A stretch of DNA of 64,000 nt from Ktedonobacterales bacterium (GCA_036557285.1 DATBHW010000011.1:62001-126000), one strand, 5' to 3'; positions 24,255-33,574 are shown, counted from the first letter of the stretch. The notes: generated by a model from the letters alone, not told the origin. Numbers and translations: made by a program.

Positions 24255-25049
24255 ATGAAAGCATTGATTGTGATGCCCACCTACAACGAGCGCGAGAATA
24301 TTACAGCCATCGTTGAGGAGATTCTGCGCTGCGCGCCGCAGGTGGATATTCTGATCGTTGATGATAATTCGCCTGATGGCACTGGTGAGATGGCTGATGC
24401 CCTGCATCAGCGCTTCCCCAACGTTTCGGCGCTGCATCGGGCCGGGAAACTGGGCCTGGGAACCGCTTATATCGCTGGTTTCCGCTACGCGCTGGAGCAT
24501 GGCTACGATCTGGTCTTTGAGATGGATGCCGATTTTTCGCATGATCCGCGCTATCTGCCAGCATTTCTGGCGGAGGCCGAACATGCCGATCTGGTGATTG
24601 GCTCGCGCTATGTTCCTGGGGGCGGCACGCCGAACTGGTCGCCGTTCCGTCGTTTCATCAGCGGTGGAGGCAATATTTTTGCCAGGGTTGTGCTGGGGCT
24701 ACCGATTAAAGATGCGACTACCGGGTATCGCTGCTACCGGCGCGACGTGTTGGCCGCGCTGGACCTTGGGGCCATCAAGTCTCAGGGGTATGCCTTCCAG
24801 GTGGAGTTGGCTTATCAGACGCTCAATCACGGGTTCCGCATCCACGAATTACCGATTATTTTTGTAGACCGCCGGGTTGGGAAGTCCAAGATGTCGCGCA
24901 AGATTTTTATCGAGGGCTTCGTCTTTGTGCTGCGAACGCGCTTGAGCCGACCTCGCAAGTCGCCACAGCGGACGACGGCGGCACGAATTACAGAGCCTCT
25001 GGTATCTTCTACTGCGCCCGATGAGCAACTAAGCCCGACATCACGATAA
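24255..25049 (+). CDS. polyprenol-phosphate mannose synthase (DPM1-like GT2)
   Basis: A 264-residue soluble GT2 glycosyltransferase. It matches DPM1 along its length: KALIVMPTYNERENI, ILIVDDNSPDGTG, GLGTAYIAGFRYAL, the metal-binding MDADFSHDP, DLVIGSRYVPGG, DATTGYRCYRRDVL and the late FVDRRVGKSKMS. It would make polyprenol-phosphate mannose from GDP-mannose, the donor for the GT-C mannosyltransferases nearby. It lacks the transmembrane domain of longer Ppm-type enzymes. ATG 24255 has GGAG upstream; the frame begins earlier at 24171, but that part shows no family similarity. Confidence 0.92.
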   Translation: MKALIVMPTYNERENITAIVEEILRCAPQVDILIVDDNSPDGTGEMADALHQRFPNVSALHRAGKLGLGTAYIAGFRYALEHGYDLVFEMDADFSHDPRYLPAFLAEAEHADLVIGSRYVPGGGTPNWSPFRRFISGGGNIFARVVLGLPIKDATTGYRCYRRDVLAALDLGAIKSQGYAFQVELAYQTLNHGFRIHELPIIFVDRRVGKSKMSRKIFIEGFVFVLRTRLSRPRKSPQRTTAARITEPLVSSTAPDEQLSPTSR

Positions 25050-25061
25050 GGATAGTATCTG

Positions 25062-27482
25062 GTGGGGCGCAGTTCTGATAACCTGGAGCGCGCGCAGGAT
25101 CATCCTGTGCGACGCCATGAGAAGCCTGCACAACCCCCGCTGTCTGCGGACAAGATCAGTGGGCTTCCTGTTCTATCCCCTATTGCGGCTGGCGCGCCTT
25201 CTTCTGTCCAGGCGGAAGAGGCGGGCCAGCCGCTTGTCAATGGCGGAGGAGGCTCGCGCTGGAGGATGCGCCTGGGTATGGCCTGGATAGCCGCTGTGCT
25301 GATCGCCTATTATCTGGTGCATCCGCCGCTCTCACAGACCTTCTTTACAACGCTGCTGGCTCCGGCGCATCAGCTTGCGCTGGATTGGCAAGTACCTCTG
25401 CGGCTGCTGGGCCATATAGCCGATCTCCTCGTGGCGTTTTGGCTACTGCTGCTTGGGGCTGCGCTGGGACAACGCATCTGGCGCTTGTGCCGTCTCCCTG
25501 CTGTCGAGGGAACAATGCAGCTAGCCCTGGCGAGTGGGCCAGGGCTGGGCGCGCTCAGTCTGTTGAGCTTTGTGGCTGGTATGGTCGGATGGTTATCGTT
25601 CTGGACGGTTGGGGGTGGGCTGCTGCTTCTCTCTATCCTTTGCATGCGAGATGGCTTGCAAATGCTTGGCTGGCTGCGCGAGCAGATGCAGCACATGAGG
25701 CGCGCCATTGGGACAGGTTCCTGGCTGGACCGTCTTCTCTGGGGTTATATCTTGCTTACCGGACTGCTGATGCTGCTGGCGGCGCTGCTCCCTCCAACTG
25801 CCTGGGATGCGCTGATGTATCATCTGGCCGCGCCTGCTGCTGATATACAAAGCGGGCGCGTTTTGCCGGACCTTGCCAATGTTCAGGGCTATCAGCCTGA
25901 GTTGGTTGAGATGCTGTATCTGGATGGGTTGCTGCTGCGCGGCGATGGTCCGGCTGCCCTGCTCCATCTGGGTTTTGGTCTGCTGAACCTGCTGGTCCTG
26001 GTATCGCTGGCCCGCCAGATGGCTGATCGAGCGCAGGGCGCGGCGCTGGCGCTGCGCTCTGTGGCGCTGTTCTTGAGTATTCCGAGCCTGGCGCTGGTCC
26101 TGGCCTGGCCGTATATTGATGGCGCGCTGGTCTATTATGAACTGGCGGCGCTCTGCGCGCTGCTCTGCTGGTGGAATGGCAGCGGGCAGAAAAGCATCAG
26201 GTGGCTCCTGCTGGCGGGGACGCTGCTGGGCCTGGGATTGGATACCAAATATACGGCTGTCTTTGCGCTTGGCGCGGCAGCGGCGCTGGTCTTCTGGCAA
26301 GCCCTGCGTAGGGAACGGTGGCGCTCGGCGCTCTGGCAGGTGGGGCTGCTCGTTGGTATAGTACTGCTGGTTGGTTCCCCCTGGCTCTGGCGCAATCTGT
26401 TCCTGACGGGCGATCCGTTGTTTCCTTATCATCTGGGGAGCCTTTTTCCTGCCGGGCCAATGTGGGATGATGTTCGCACGCAGTACGCCCTGGAAGGGCC
26501 AGGCTGGGGCTGGGCACAGTCCTGGCGGCTGTTGACGCTGCCACTGGAAGTAACGCTGTATGGCACGCAGGGGTCCGTTGAGTTTGATGCGACGCTTGGC
26601 CCGCTGCTCCTGCTGCTGCTGCCGCTGGGGCTGCTGGCCTGGAAGAGAACACCAGGCAAAAACGCCAGCAAGGCAGCGGAACAGGCGCTTACTCAAGAAC
26701 CCTCAACGCCTGAAGCGCCCAGGTGGCCTGAGCGGCAGGTGATTGGCGCGCTGCTGGCGTTTGCGGCGCTGCTGGCGCTGTGTTGGGATGCGGAACTGCT
26801 GAGCGTACATTTTGCGCGCCAGAGCCGCCTGTTCTTTCCGCTGTTTGCGGCGCTGACCCTGCCAGCCGCCGCTGCCTGGCTGCGCCTGAAGCGGGCTGCG
26901 CCATTGCTTCCTGGCTTCCACCGCCTGGTATCCTGTGCCGTTGTGCTGGCGCTGGCGCTGGGGGTACTTGCTCAGATGGCTGGCGTGTTGGGGAATGGCA
27001 ACGCGCCCTATCTGATTGGCTTGCAAAGCCGCGCGGCGTATCTGGCCGATCATCTCGACCCGTATTACTCGGCGATACAGGCTGTCAACGCTCTGCCGCC
27101 CTCCTCGCATGTCCTTTCGCTCTGGGAGGTGCGCAGTTATTACACATCCCAAAGCATCCACGCCGACCCCTTTTTAGACAACTTTAATTATTATTATCGC
27201 CATTATCCGACGGCGCGTCTCCTCGCCAATGCGTTCCAGCAGGCGGGCTTTACCCATCTGCTCTTCTATGCCCAGGGCTTGCAGTTGGTGCTGGACCAGC
27301 GACCTGGCGAGGCCGACCCCCAGGAGCTTGCGGCGCTCTGGGATTTCCTGACACGCTATGCCAGGCCAATCTATCAGGATACCGTCCCGCTCGTCAGAAG
27401 CGGCCAGGGAACGCTTACGACTGATGAGCAGATGCTGGGCCAGCGCGGCTGGTATCGCCTCTATGCGCTCACCGGCCCCTGA
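25062..27482 (+). CDS. GT-C family membrane glycosyltransferase
   Basis: An 806-residue polytopic protein with about 12 membrane helices, a short disordered N-terminus and an extracytoplasmic C-terminal part. The first outer loop carries PPTAWDALMYHLAAPAADIQSGR, the D-containing loop expected for polyprenyl-phosphate-sugar dependent GT-C enzymes, and DTKYTAVFALGAAAALVFW follows, as in ArnT/PMT-like proteins. The last 170 residues (YYSAIQAVNALPPSSHVL and HLLFYAQGL) resemble the soluble domain of such enzymes. GTG 25062 lies 12 bp after the mannose synthase gene, which may supply its donor. The acceptor is unknown. Confidence 0.8.
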   Translation: MGRSSDNLERAQDHPVRRHEKPAQPPLSADKISGLPVLSPIAAGAPSSVQAEEAGQPLVNGGGGSRWRMRLGMAWIAAVLIAYYLVHPPLSQTFFTTLLAPAHQLALDWQVPLRLLGHIADLLVAFWLLLLGAALGQRIWRLCRLPAVEGTMQLALASGPGLGALSLLSFVAGMVGWLSFWTVGGGLLLLSILCMRDGLQMLGWLREQMQHMRRAIGTGSWLDRLLWGYILLTGLLMLLAALLPPTAWDALMYHLAAPAADIQSGRVLPDLANVQGYQPELVEMLYLDGLLLRGDGPAALLHLGFGLLNLLVLVSLARQMADRAQGAALALRSVALFLSIPSLALVLAWPYIDGALVYYELAALCALLCWWNGSGQKSIRWLLLAGTLLGLGLDTKYTAVFALGAAAALVFWQALRRERWRSALWQVGLLVGIVLLVGSPWLWRNLFLTGDPLFPYHLGSLFPAGPMWDDVRTQYALEGPGWGWAQSWRLLTLPLEVTLYGTQGSVEFDATLGPLLLLLLPLGLLAWKRTPGKNASKAAEQALTQEPSTPEAPRWPERQVIGALLAFAALLALCWDAELLSVHFARQSRLFFPLFAALTLPAAAAWLRLKRAAPLLPGFHRLVSCAVVLALALGVLAQMAGVLGNGNAPYLIGLQSRAAYLADHLDPYYSAIQAVNALPPSSHVLSLWEVRSYYTSQSIHADPFLDNFNYYYRHYPTARLLANAFQQAGFTHLLFYAQGLQLVLDQRPGEADPQELAALWDFLTRYARPIYQDTVPLVRSGQGTLTTDEQMLGQRGWYRLYALTGP

Positions 27483-27493
27483 CGGAGACCTTT

Positions 27494-28768
27494 TCAGGCA
27501 ACCCAGCCCCAGATTAAGAAGATAAAGAGATAGACGCTGAGCAGGATTCCTGAGCCTATCCCTACGCCCAAACGAGCGAGCCGGGGCCAGCGAACCACCA
27601 GCATACCCAGCACGATAAACGCGGGGAAGAGGGCCAGCATGTAGCGGCTGGTGCTTGTCGTAGAGCCATCCGAATTCACTTTAATGACTGAACTGAGCCA
27701 CATTACCGCAAGAAAAACAGCTAGAGGGATATTGAGCCGTCGGAAGGCCAGAACAGTACAGAGAGCAAAGAGGACGGCGCTGAGTGGGTCAAACAATTTG
27801 GACGAGAGGAATGTTCCCAGATCGGGCTGGGAGATCAGCGCGCTGAGATCGGCGATGATGCCCTGCCAGGGCCAGGCGTAGCTCAAGTGCCAGGGGCCGC
27901 GCGCTGAACTGAGCGGCTCCCAGGGAAGGCCGAGACCCTCTGTGAGCCGGATGTAGGCGATAAAGAAGGCCAGCGCCATCGGCCCCAGAAGGAGCGCGAG
28001 CCAGGGACGCCAACTTCGTACCTCGCTGCGCCGTGTCAGCAGCAGTTCAAGGCCCAGCGGCACGAGCAGCAGGATGCCTTGCAGGCGTGTCAGGGTTGCC
28101 AGGGCTGTCAGTCCTCCAGCCACTAGCCAGGAGCCACGCCGCGCAGCGAGGTATGCGCCGATTGCCAGGGCGAGAAAGATCGCTTCGGTGTAGCCTGCCA
28201 TGAGAAAAAAGGAAACTGGAAAGAGCGCGAGCACAATGACCGAGGCTCTGGCGATCTCAGTTGAGCCTGTCAGTTCTCTGGCGAGTAGATAGAGCAGATA
28301 AAAGGCAAAGAAGCTGGCGATAGTTGAGATGAGCAGGGCCGCTGTCAGGTTATTGCCGCCTATCATGATACCCATCCCGCGAATCAAAAGCGGGTACAGG
28401 GGCATGAAGGCCGAACTGCCATAGCAACTGTACCCATGCGCGGCAATTTCAAGATACCAGGGGGTATCCCAGCGCAGCCACATGCCCACCAGCGCGCCAG
28501 GTAGTCCGGCCAGCGGGGCGACATATTGAGGGCAGGCGGGAAGATGGCCGCCAAAAGCAATCTGAAGGTCGGTAGTATACACATTGGTTGGCAGAATGCT
28601 ATAGAGCGCCACCCCTATGAAGGCGCAGTAGCAGCGCAGCGCCAGCCAGGCTCCAAAAGCGGTCTTTGCCGCGTCGTTTTTCATTTGCTGTTTTATCCAC
28701 AGCCAGATAGAAGTCCTTTCAGGCGCGTCAGCGATTGGGGCGGATGGCGCCGCCAGTTCTTCGCTCAT
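27494..28768 (-). CDS. Gpi18-like mannosyltransferase (GT-C)
   Basis: A 424-residue integral membrane protein resembling COG5542/PIG-V-like mannosyltransferases. It has a catalytic-type loop with WDTPWYLEIAAHGYSC, then SAFMPLYPLLIRG, and a TYTEAIFLALAIGAYLAAR-like helix (AGYTEAIFLALAIGA) with RGSWLVAGGLTALATLTRLQG, all features of the family. About ten membrane helices. Its ATG overlaps the stop of the upstream GT-C gene by four bases (ATGA at 28765-28768), so the two are translationally coupled. It would use polyprenol-phosphate mannose; the acceptor is unknown. Confidence 0.82.
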   Translation of the reverse strand: MSEELAAPSAPIADAPERTSIWLWIKQQMKNDAAKTAFGAWLALRCYCAFIGVALYSILPTNVYTTDLQIAFGGHLPACPQYVAPLAGLPGALVGMWLRWDTPWYLEIAAHGYSCYGSSAFMPLYPLLIRGMGIMIGGNNLTAALLISTIASFFAFYLLYLLARELTGSTEIARASVIVLALFPVSFFLMAGYTEAIFLALAIGAYLAARRGSWLVAGGLTALATLTRLQGILLLVPLGLELLLTRRSEVRSWRPWLALLLGPMALAFFIAYIRLTEGLGLPWEPLSSARGPWHLSYAWPWQGIIADLSALISQPDLGTFLSSKLFDPLSAVLFALCTVLAFRRLNIPLAVFLAVMWLSSVIKVNSDGSTTSTSRYMLALFPAFIVLGMLVVRWPRLARLGVGIGSGILLSVYLFIFLIWGWVA

Positions 28769-30267
28769 AGATGTGCTGCTCCTCCCTTCTGGACTTCTAG
28801 CGGAGATCTGACCGAGTGATGCTGGAGGCTGTCCTGCTGGAAGATCGCTGCCAGCGCGAGGATTGGCAAGAACATGGTGTAAGAGATCAGGCTGCGTGAG
28901 CCAAGAAAGAGGGGCAACAGAGCCAGGAATACGCCCCAGGCGCTCATGTCAAAGCCCATTTTACCGCTTGCCTCGCGCCTCAACTGCCGCGCGCTGTACC
29001 AGCCCAGCGCGCCAAGATAGGCTGCGCTCTCCAGCGCGGTGTAGACCCAGGCAGGAAAGAGCGGTGTCCACCCGCCTTGAGCGAGGGTAATCAGCCCGAC
29101 GCCGCCGGGGAAGGCAGGCTCGGAGATAGGCAGAAGCATGCTGCTGGCCCAGGCGGCGGGCGAGGCAATGAGAAAGGGCGCGTTGATGGCGCAGAAGACA
29201 AGCAGGCAAATGGATCCAGCGAAGGCTGCCGCCCGCCAGCCACGCTGCCGCAGCGCCCAGATCAGATAGAAAGGGAGAAAGAGCCAGGTCAGTTGTTTGA
29301 TCGAACAGCCCACGCCCAATAGGGCTGCGGAGAACCAGAGGCGCTTTGCCTGAGAGCGCCAGGCCACGACGATGCAGAGGATGCAGACGACCTCAAACGA
29401 AGAGCGCAGCGTGAGCGTGATGGGGATAGAGAGACTCAGCAGCAGCAGTGTCGTTTGCCAACGCCAGCCCTGCGGCGTCCAGTGAATGAGCAAGCCAAAA
29501 AGCAGCAGCAGGCTGAGCGCGTAGAGCGGCTGCGTGCTGGAAAAGCCTGCCCAAATGAAGGGGAGCGCGATCAAAAAACTGCCTGCCGGATAGCTGTGCA
29601 GCGAGGCCGGGTCGAATTCGGGTCCGGCGCGAATGGGGTTCTGTGCGCTGGCTTGTAGGAGCGCGGCAACGGTTGCGTCATCCGGGCTGAAGGCTTGCCC
29701 GGCAAATTGGCCGCGACGCAGGGGCGTTGCGCCCGCGTTGGGAAATTGGCTAATGGCTTTCCAGAAGCCTGCCTCGTCGGTGTAGGGGTTGATGCCGCGC
29801 AGGACATCTTCTGCCTGATAGTGAATGAAAGCGGCGGCATCGGAGTCATAGACAGATGGATCAAGGGGATGCTGGGTGATCAGCGCGCCGCTGGTAGCGA
29901 TTGTCCAGAGGGCCGCCAGGCATAACAGGGCCAGGAGACCAACCCGTGTCAGCCCTCTGAGCCGAATTGGCTGGGCGGTAGATACCTGCTGCGGTTCTTC
30001 AGTCGCTGCGCCAGGGCTTCTAGTCACCTTCCAGAGCGCCAACCAGAGCAAGACGACGCCTCCTGCGACGCTGCTAAAAATGAGCAGCGCGCCGCCAGCC
30101 GGTAATGCGCCGCTTGCGCCAAGGGCCAGCGTTTCACCGATGGTTTGCAGGATTGCGCCAGCGGCAATGAGCCTGAATGCTCCGCTTATTGCCGGTTGAT
30201 GGTCGGGGGTTGAAGCGATAGAACCCGTATCTACGGCCTTCTCCACAAAGCTGCGTCCTCGTCTCAT
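28765..30267 (-). CDS. GT87/DUF2029-like membrane glycosyltransferase
   Basis: A 500-residue membrane protein with about 11-12 hydrophobic segments, most like GT87/DUF2029 polyprenyl-phosphate-mannose dependent mannosyltransferases. The large loop after the second helix (VYDSDAAAFIHYQAEDVLRG and INPYTDEAGFWKAI) has the acidic residues and the NPY motif of that family. LGVGCSIKQLTWLFLPFYLIWALRQ is the typical GT-C helix with K. It starts at ATG 30267 near the serine tRNA promoter region, which runs the other way, and overlaps the following Gpi18-like gene. Confidence 0.75.
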   Translation of the reverse strand: MRRGRSFVEKAVDTGSIASTPDHQPAISGAFRLIAAGAILQTIGETLALGASGALPAGGALLIFSSVAGGVVLLWLALWKVTRSPGAATEEPQQVSTAQPIRLRGLTRVGLLALLCLAALWTIATSGALITQHPLDPSVYDSDAAAFIHYQAEDVLRGINPYTDEAGFWKAISQFPNAGATPLRRGQFAGQAFSPDDATVAALLQASAQNPIRAGPEFDPASLHSYPAGSFLIALPFIWAGFSSTQPLYALSLLLLFGLLIHWTPQGWRWQTTLLLLSLSIPITLTLRSSFEVVCILCIVVAWRSQAKRLWFSAALLGVGCSIKQLTWLFLPFYLIWALRQRGWRAAAFAGSICLLVFCAINAPFLIASPAAWASSMLLPISEPAFPGGVGLITLAQGGWTPLFPAWVYTALESAAYLGALGWYSARQLRREASGKMGFDMSAWGVFLALLPLFLGSRSLISYTMFLPILALAAIFQQDSLQHHSVRSPLEVQKGGAAHL

Positions 30268-30388
30268 AATGATGGGCTAGAAAGATGCCCTTCGGCAAAC
30301 ACTGCCATTCTATAGGGCGCAGAAGGCTCCGTCAAACGATCAATCTGGACTTTGCCCTATTGGGCTATGGTGTGGAGCGTAAAGTCTC

Positions 30389-30417
30389 TTGCCTGGGGCG
30401 CAAGCGTATGCTATACT
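30389..30417 (+). promoter_or_regulatory. promoter of the serine tRNA genes
   Basis: TTGCCT (30389-30394) and TATACT (30412-30417) with a 17-bp spacer and an extended -10 (TGC). The start would be about 10 bases before the first tRNA. Confidence 0.65.
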
Positions 30418-30434
30418 CTAGACGGATGCAATCT

Positions 30435-30520
30435 GGAGAGGTGTCCGAGTGGTTGATGGTGCCGCTCTCGAAAAGCGGTAGGCGAAAGCCTCGTGGGTTC
30501 GAATCCCACCCTCTCCGCCA
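30435..30520 (+). tRNA. tRNA-Ser (anticodon CGA)
   Basis: Acceptor arms GGAGAGG and CCTCTCC with encoded CCA, a long variable arm typical of serine tRNA (GGCGAAAGCC), TTCGAATC in the T arm, and the anticodon loop CTCGAAA at 30467-30473. The anticodon CGA (30469-30471) reads UCG. Confidence 0.95.
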
Positions 30521-30589
30521 GGCGGCAAGAAACGCGAAGGAGGGCGCTGCCAATACAGCGTGCTTCCCCGCATGATTTGCTGCGCTTCT

Positions 30590-30675
30590 GGAGGAGTCCC
30601 ATAGTGGCCTAGTGGGCGCGACTGGAAATCGCGTGTGTGCAAGCACCGTGGGTTCGAATCCCACCTCCTCCGCCA
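30590..30675 (+). tRNA. tRNA-Ser (anticodon GGA)
   Basis: Acceptor arms GGAGGAG and CTCCTCC with encoded CCA, a class II variable arm (GTGTGCAAGCAC), TTCGAATC in the T arm and anticodon loop CTGGAAA at 30622-30628. The anticodon GGA reads UCC and UCU. It follows the first serine tRNA by 69 bp. Confidence 0.95.
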
Positions 30676-30704
30676 GAGCGAGTCGCGCCATCTTCCCCTC
30701 TGGT

Positions 30705-30737
30705 GGCCGGGTGATATGAAGGATACCCGGCCTTTTT
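30705..30737 (+). terminator. rho-independent terminator after the tRNA genes
   Basis: Stem GGCCGGGT with ACCCGGCC (30705-30712 and 30725-30732) followed directly by TTTTT. Confidence 0.85.
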
Positions 30738-30778
30738 CTTGTTCGCTTTCCAGCAGGATCAGGCGGCCACATCTGGCC

Positions 30779-31183
30779 TTATTCACCGGGATGGGGAATG
30801 CGCTGGCGCTCTTTGCGCACGACAGTGGTTCCGATGGCGCGGGCGACTATTACGGGGGTTGGCAGAATGTCTGCGGCAGAGTCGCTGATGTCGGGGCGTG
30901 GCTGGATAACCTTGCGCGCCTCAAACTCAATGGTGCGCGAGGTGCGGCCTATGCGGATAATGCGCCCCGTCGCTTCAATGAAATCTCCCGCGTAGACCGG
31001 GGCAAGCAATTCTATCTTCTCGTACCCGGCCAATAAGCCTTCGTCGCCATCGCACTGGATCGCCAGTTCGGTGGCGACATCGCCGAAGAGTTTGAGGACG
31101 TGCGCCCCTTCCACCAGATTGCCGCCGTAATGCGCGTCGGCGGCGCTCATCCGCAGGCGCAGTGTGGAGGTGTATTCCTGCAT
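30779..31183 (-). CDS. kal: 3-aminobutyryl-CoA ammonia-lyase-like hotdog protein
   Basis: A 134-residue hotdog-fold protein. The segments [59 protein letters not shown] and [13 protein letters not shown] match Kal, the enzyme of lysine fermentation that removes ammonia from 3-aminobutyryl-CoA. No other lysine fermentation gene (kamA, kamD, kdd, kce) is in the window, so a different CoA-ester substrate is possible. It lies downstream of the EF-G gene on the same strand, separated by a long hairpin. The ATG start matches the family's usual N-terminus. Confidence 0.8.
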   Translation of the reverse strand: MQEYTSTLRLRMSAADAHYGGNLVEGAHVLKLFGDVATELAIQCDGDEGLLAGYEKIELLAPVYAGDFIEATGRIIRIGRTSRTIEFEARKVIQPRPDISDSAADILPTPVIVARAIGTTVVRKERQRIPHPGE

Positions 31184-31208
31184 AGACGCTTTGCTCCCTT
31201 CAGGTGAT

Positions 31209-31256
31209 GCAGGACACGCCGCACCGGCGCCCGGTACTTCCTGCGGCGTGTCCTGC
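31209..31256. terminator. 15-bp stem-loop between EF-G paralogue and kal
   Basis: Perfect inverted repeat (31209-31223 with 31242-31256). There is no U tract on the minus strand after it, so it may be a processing site or a weak terminator of the EF-G transcript. Confidence 0.5.
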
Positions 31257-31293
31257 TCTTGCCCATCCTCTTAAGCGCGTTTGTTTTTGCAGC

Positions 31294-33351
31294 CTATGAC
31301 CCGCTTTCAGTGCTGGCCTTGGCGGCGTTAGCAATGATCTGCTGCTGCTGGGTGGCTGGCACTTCTTCGTATTGGGAAAACTCCATGTGGAACGTGCCGC
31401 GCCCCTGGGTAATGGAGCGGAGATCGGTGGCGTAGTGCAGCATCTCGGCCATCGGAACTGTGGCGGTAATCTGCTGCATGCCCCCACCGACAGGCTCCAT
31501 ACCCAGGATGCGCGCGCGTTTGGTGGTTAGATCGCTCATGACATCGCCCATGTTGCCGTCTGGCACGATGATAGTGGCGGTCATGATTGGCTCCAGAAGT
31601 GTTGGGTTGGCAAGAGGCACAGCGTTTTTCATGCCCAACGAAGCCGCCACTTCAAACGCCTGGGAGGATGAGTCTACCGAGTGATAGCTGCCATCAACCA
31701 GAGCGACTTTGATGCCAATCATGGGATAGCCAGCGACAAAGCCTTGCTTTAAGGCTTCTCGCACGCCTTTTTCGACGCCTGGCACATACTCTTTAGGGAC
31801 GACACCGCCAACGATCTTGTTCTCAAACTCGAAGGATTTTTCGCTGCCCATTGGCAAGGGGTCAATCTCCAGCCAGACATCGCCAAACTGGCCGTGACCG
31901 CCGCTTTGCCGTTTGTGGCGGCCCTGCGCGCGGGCGTGCTTGCGAATGGTTTCACGATAGGGAACACGCTGGTCGTGCTTTTCGACTTCGACGCCAAACT
32001 TGCGCTGCATGCGCTCGATGGTAATGTCTATATGCGATTCGCCCATGCCAGAGATCAACGTTTCTGCGGTCTCCTGGTCGCGGGTAATATGGATGGTTGG
32101 GTCTTCTTCGGCGACACGGCTCAGCGCGGTACCCATCTTATCCAGGTCGCTTTTCGTCTTCGGGGCGATTGCTGCCGTAAAGGCTGGCGGTGGGAAGGCG
32201 ATAGGGTCCAGGTTGATAGCCTTTTCTTTGACGCTGAGGGTATCGTTGGTATGTGTATTTTGCAGTTTGACGACAGCGGCAATGTCACCCGCCGGAACCT
32301 CGGTGGCGGGTTCCTGCATCTTGCCGCGCATCAGCAATATCTGGCCGATGCGCTCATCGGTATTGGTGCGCGGGTTCCAGGCGTGCGAGTCTGGCTTCAA
32401 GGAGCCGCTGTAGACGCGGAAGAAAGTAATCAGACCGCGCGTAGGGTCGGCGGTTGTTTTGTAGACGAAGGCGGCTACATTCCCGTTAGCCTGGGCAGCA
32501 AGGCTTTGCTGGGCAGCAGCCGCGCTCGGCAGGAATTCGACGATGGCGTCAAGCAGGGGTTGGACCCCGATGTTTTTGGCAAGCGAGCCACAGAGAACAG
32601 GTATGAGCGCACCAGAGGACGCGCCAGCGTTGACGGCACGCTCAACTTCGGCCTGGGAAAGCTCTTCACCTTCCAGGTATTTGCTCATCAGATCGTCGTC
32701 GCTCTCCACCGCCGATTCAATGAGTTGTTCTCGATACTGCGCGACCTGGGATTCTAATTCAGCTGGCACTGCCCCTTCCTGGACTTTGGAGCCATCAAAG
32801 GTGTAGGCTTTGCGCGTTACCAGATTGACGACGCCTTTGAAGCCAGCCTGCTCCCCAATGGGAACTTGTAAAGGGACGACCTTATTACCGAACTGCGCCT
32901 GGAGGGATTCCAGCGCGCGGCTAAAGCTGGTATTTTCGCGGTCCAGCTTGTTGACGAACACCAGCCGAGGCAGTTTGAGTTCATCGGCGTATTTCCAGAC
33001 CAGTTCGGTGCCAACCTCGACCCCCTTTTCAGCGGTGACAACCACCACGGCTGCATCGGCGACGCGCAATCCAGCTTTCACCTCGCCGACAAAATCAGCG
33101 TAGCCGGGCGTATCGAGAAAGTTGATCTTGGTATCGCGCCATTCGATGGGGATTACGGTAAGGTTGATCGACATGCGGCGTTTGATCTCGTCGGGATCGT
33201 GGTCTGAAATCGAAGTGCCCTCATCTACCTTCCCGACTCGCGTCACAGCGCCGGTATCATAGAGCGCTACATCCACCAGCGAAGTTTTGCCTGCTCCACC
33301 ATGAGAGATGAGGGCGATGTTGCGAATCTGCTCCGCCTTATAGACTTTCAT
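31294..33351 (-). CDS. elongation factor G paralogue (EF-G2/FusA2 type)
   Basis: A 685-residue translational GTPase with the domain order of EF-G. The G1 loop is SHGGAGKTSL, G4 is NKLDREN. The G3 motif is DTPGYADF, where the main EF-G has DTPGHVDF: the catalytic His is Tyr, as in mycobacterial-type FusA2 proteins. Domain IV and V marks are seen near the end (GHGQFGDVWLEIDPL, MEFSQYEEVPATQQQQI). It is therefore a paralogue, not the main factor, and its role (stress translation, ribosome recycling or other) is open. It is not next to rpsG or tuf. ATG 33351 follows AGGAG. Confidence 0.9.
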   Translation of the reverse strand: MKVYKAEQIRNIALISHGGAGKTSLVDVALYDTGAVTRVGKVDEGTSISDHDPDEIKRRMSINLTVIPIEWRDTKINFLDTPGYADFVGEVKAGLRVADAAVVVVTAEKGVEVGTELVWKYADELKLPRLVFVNKLDRENTSFSRALESLQAQFGNKVVPLQVPIGEQAGFKGVVNLVTRKAYTFDGSKVQEGAVPAELESQVAQYREQLIESAVESDDDLMSKYLEGEELSQAEVERAVNAGASSGALIPVLCGSLAKNIGVQPLLDAIVEFLPSAAAAQQSLAAQANGNVAAFVYKTTADPTRGLITFFRVYSGSLKPDSHAWNPRTNTDERIGQILLMRGKMQEPATEVPAGDIAAVVKLQNTHTNDTLSVKEKAINLDPIAFPPPAFTAAIAPKTKSDLDKMGTALSRVAEEDPTIHITRDQETAETLISGMGESHIDITIERMQRKFGVEVEKHDQRVPYRETIRKHARAQGRHKRQSGGHGQFGDVWLEIDPLPMGSEKSFEFENKIVGGVVPKEYVPGVEKGVREALKQGFVAGYPMIGIKVALVDGSYHSVDSSSQAFEVAASLGMKNAVPLANPTLLEPIMTATIIVPDGNMGDVMSDLTTKRARILGMEPVGGGMQQITATVPMAEMLHYATDLRSITQGRGTFHMEFSQYEEVPATQQQQIIANAAKASTESGS

Positions 33352-33450
33352 ACTGCAATCTGCTCCTTGTCTACTACCAGGGATGGGGCGCCCAGCAGCT
33401 TCCCGGTATGAGGATTGTTTACCCGATGCTGTGAGGCGTGCGTGGTCAAT

Positions 33451-33479
33451 AGTATATCAGTATTAGCGCGTATCTTCAA
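33451..33479 (-). promoter_or_regulatory. promoter of the EF-G paralogue gene
   Basis: On the minus strand TTGAAG (33479-33474) and TATACT (33456-33451) with a 17-bp spacer, about 95 bp before the start. Confidence 0.5.
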
Positions 33480-33574
33480 TCGCTCTGCTCTTGGTTGGCG
33501 TCGCAAAGCTTTTGCAGCCCCTGTGCCTCTTCAAGAAGCGTGCCGCAAACCCGCGCTGCCGGAGCGGATTGAGC

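Noticed and set aside
25593-26696. 367-codon open frame antisense to the GT-C gene
   Set aside because: Gln/Arg-rich translation opposite a well supported membrane protein; no start signals.
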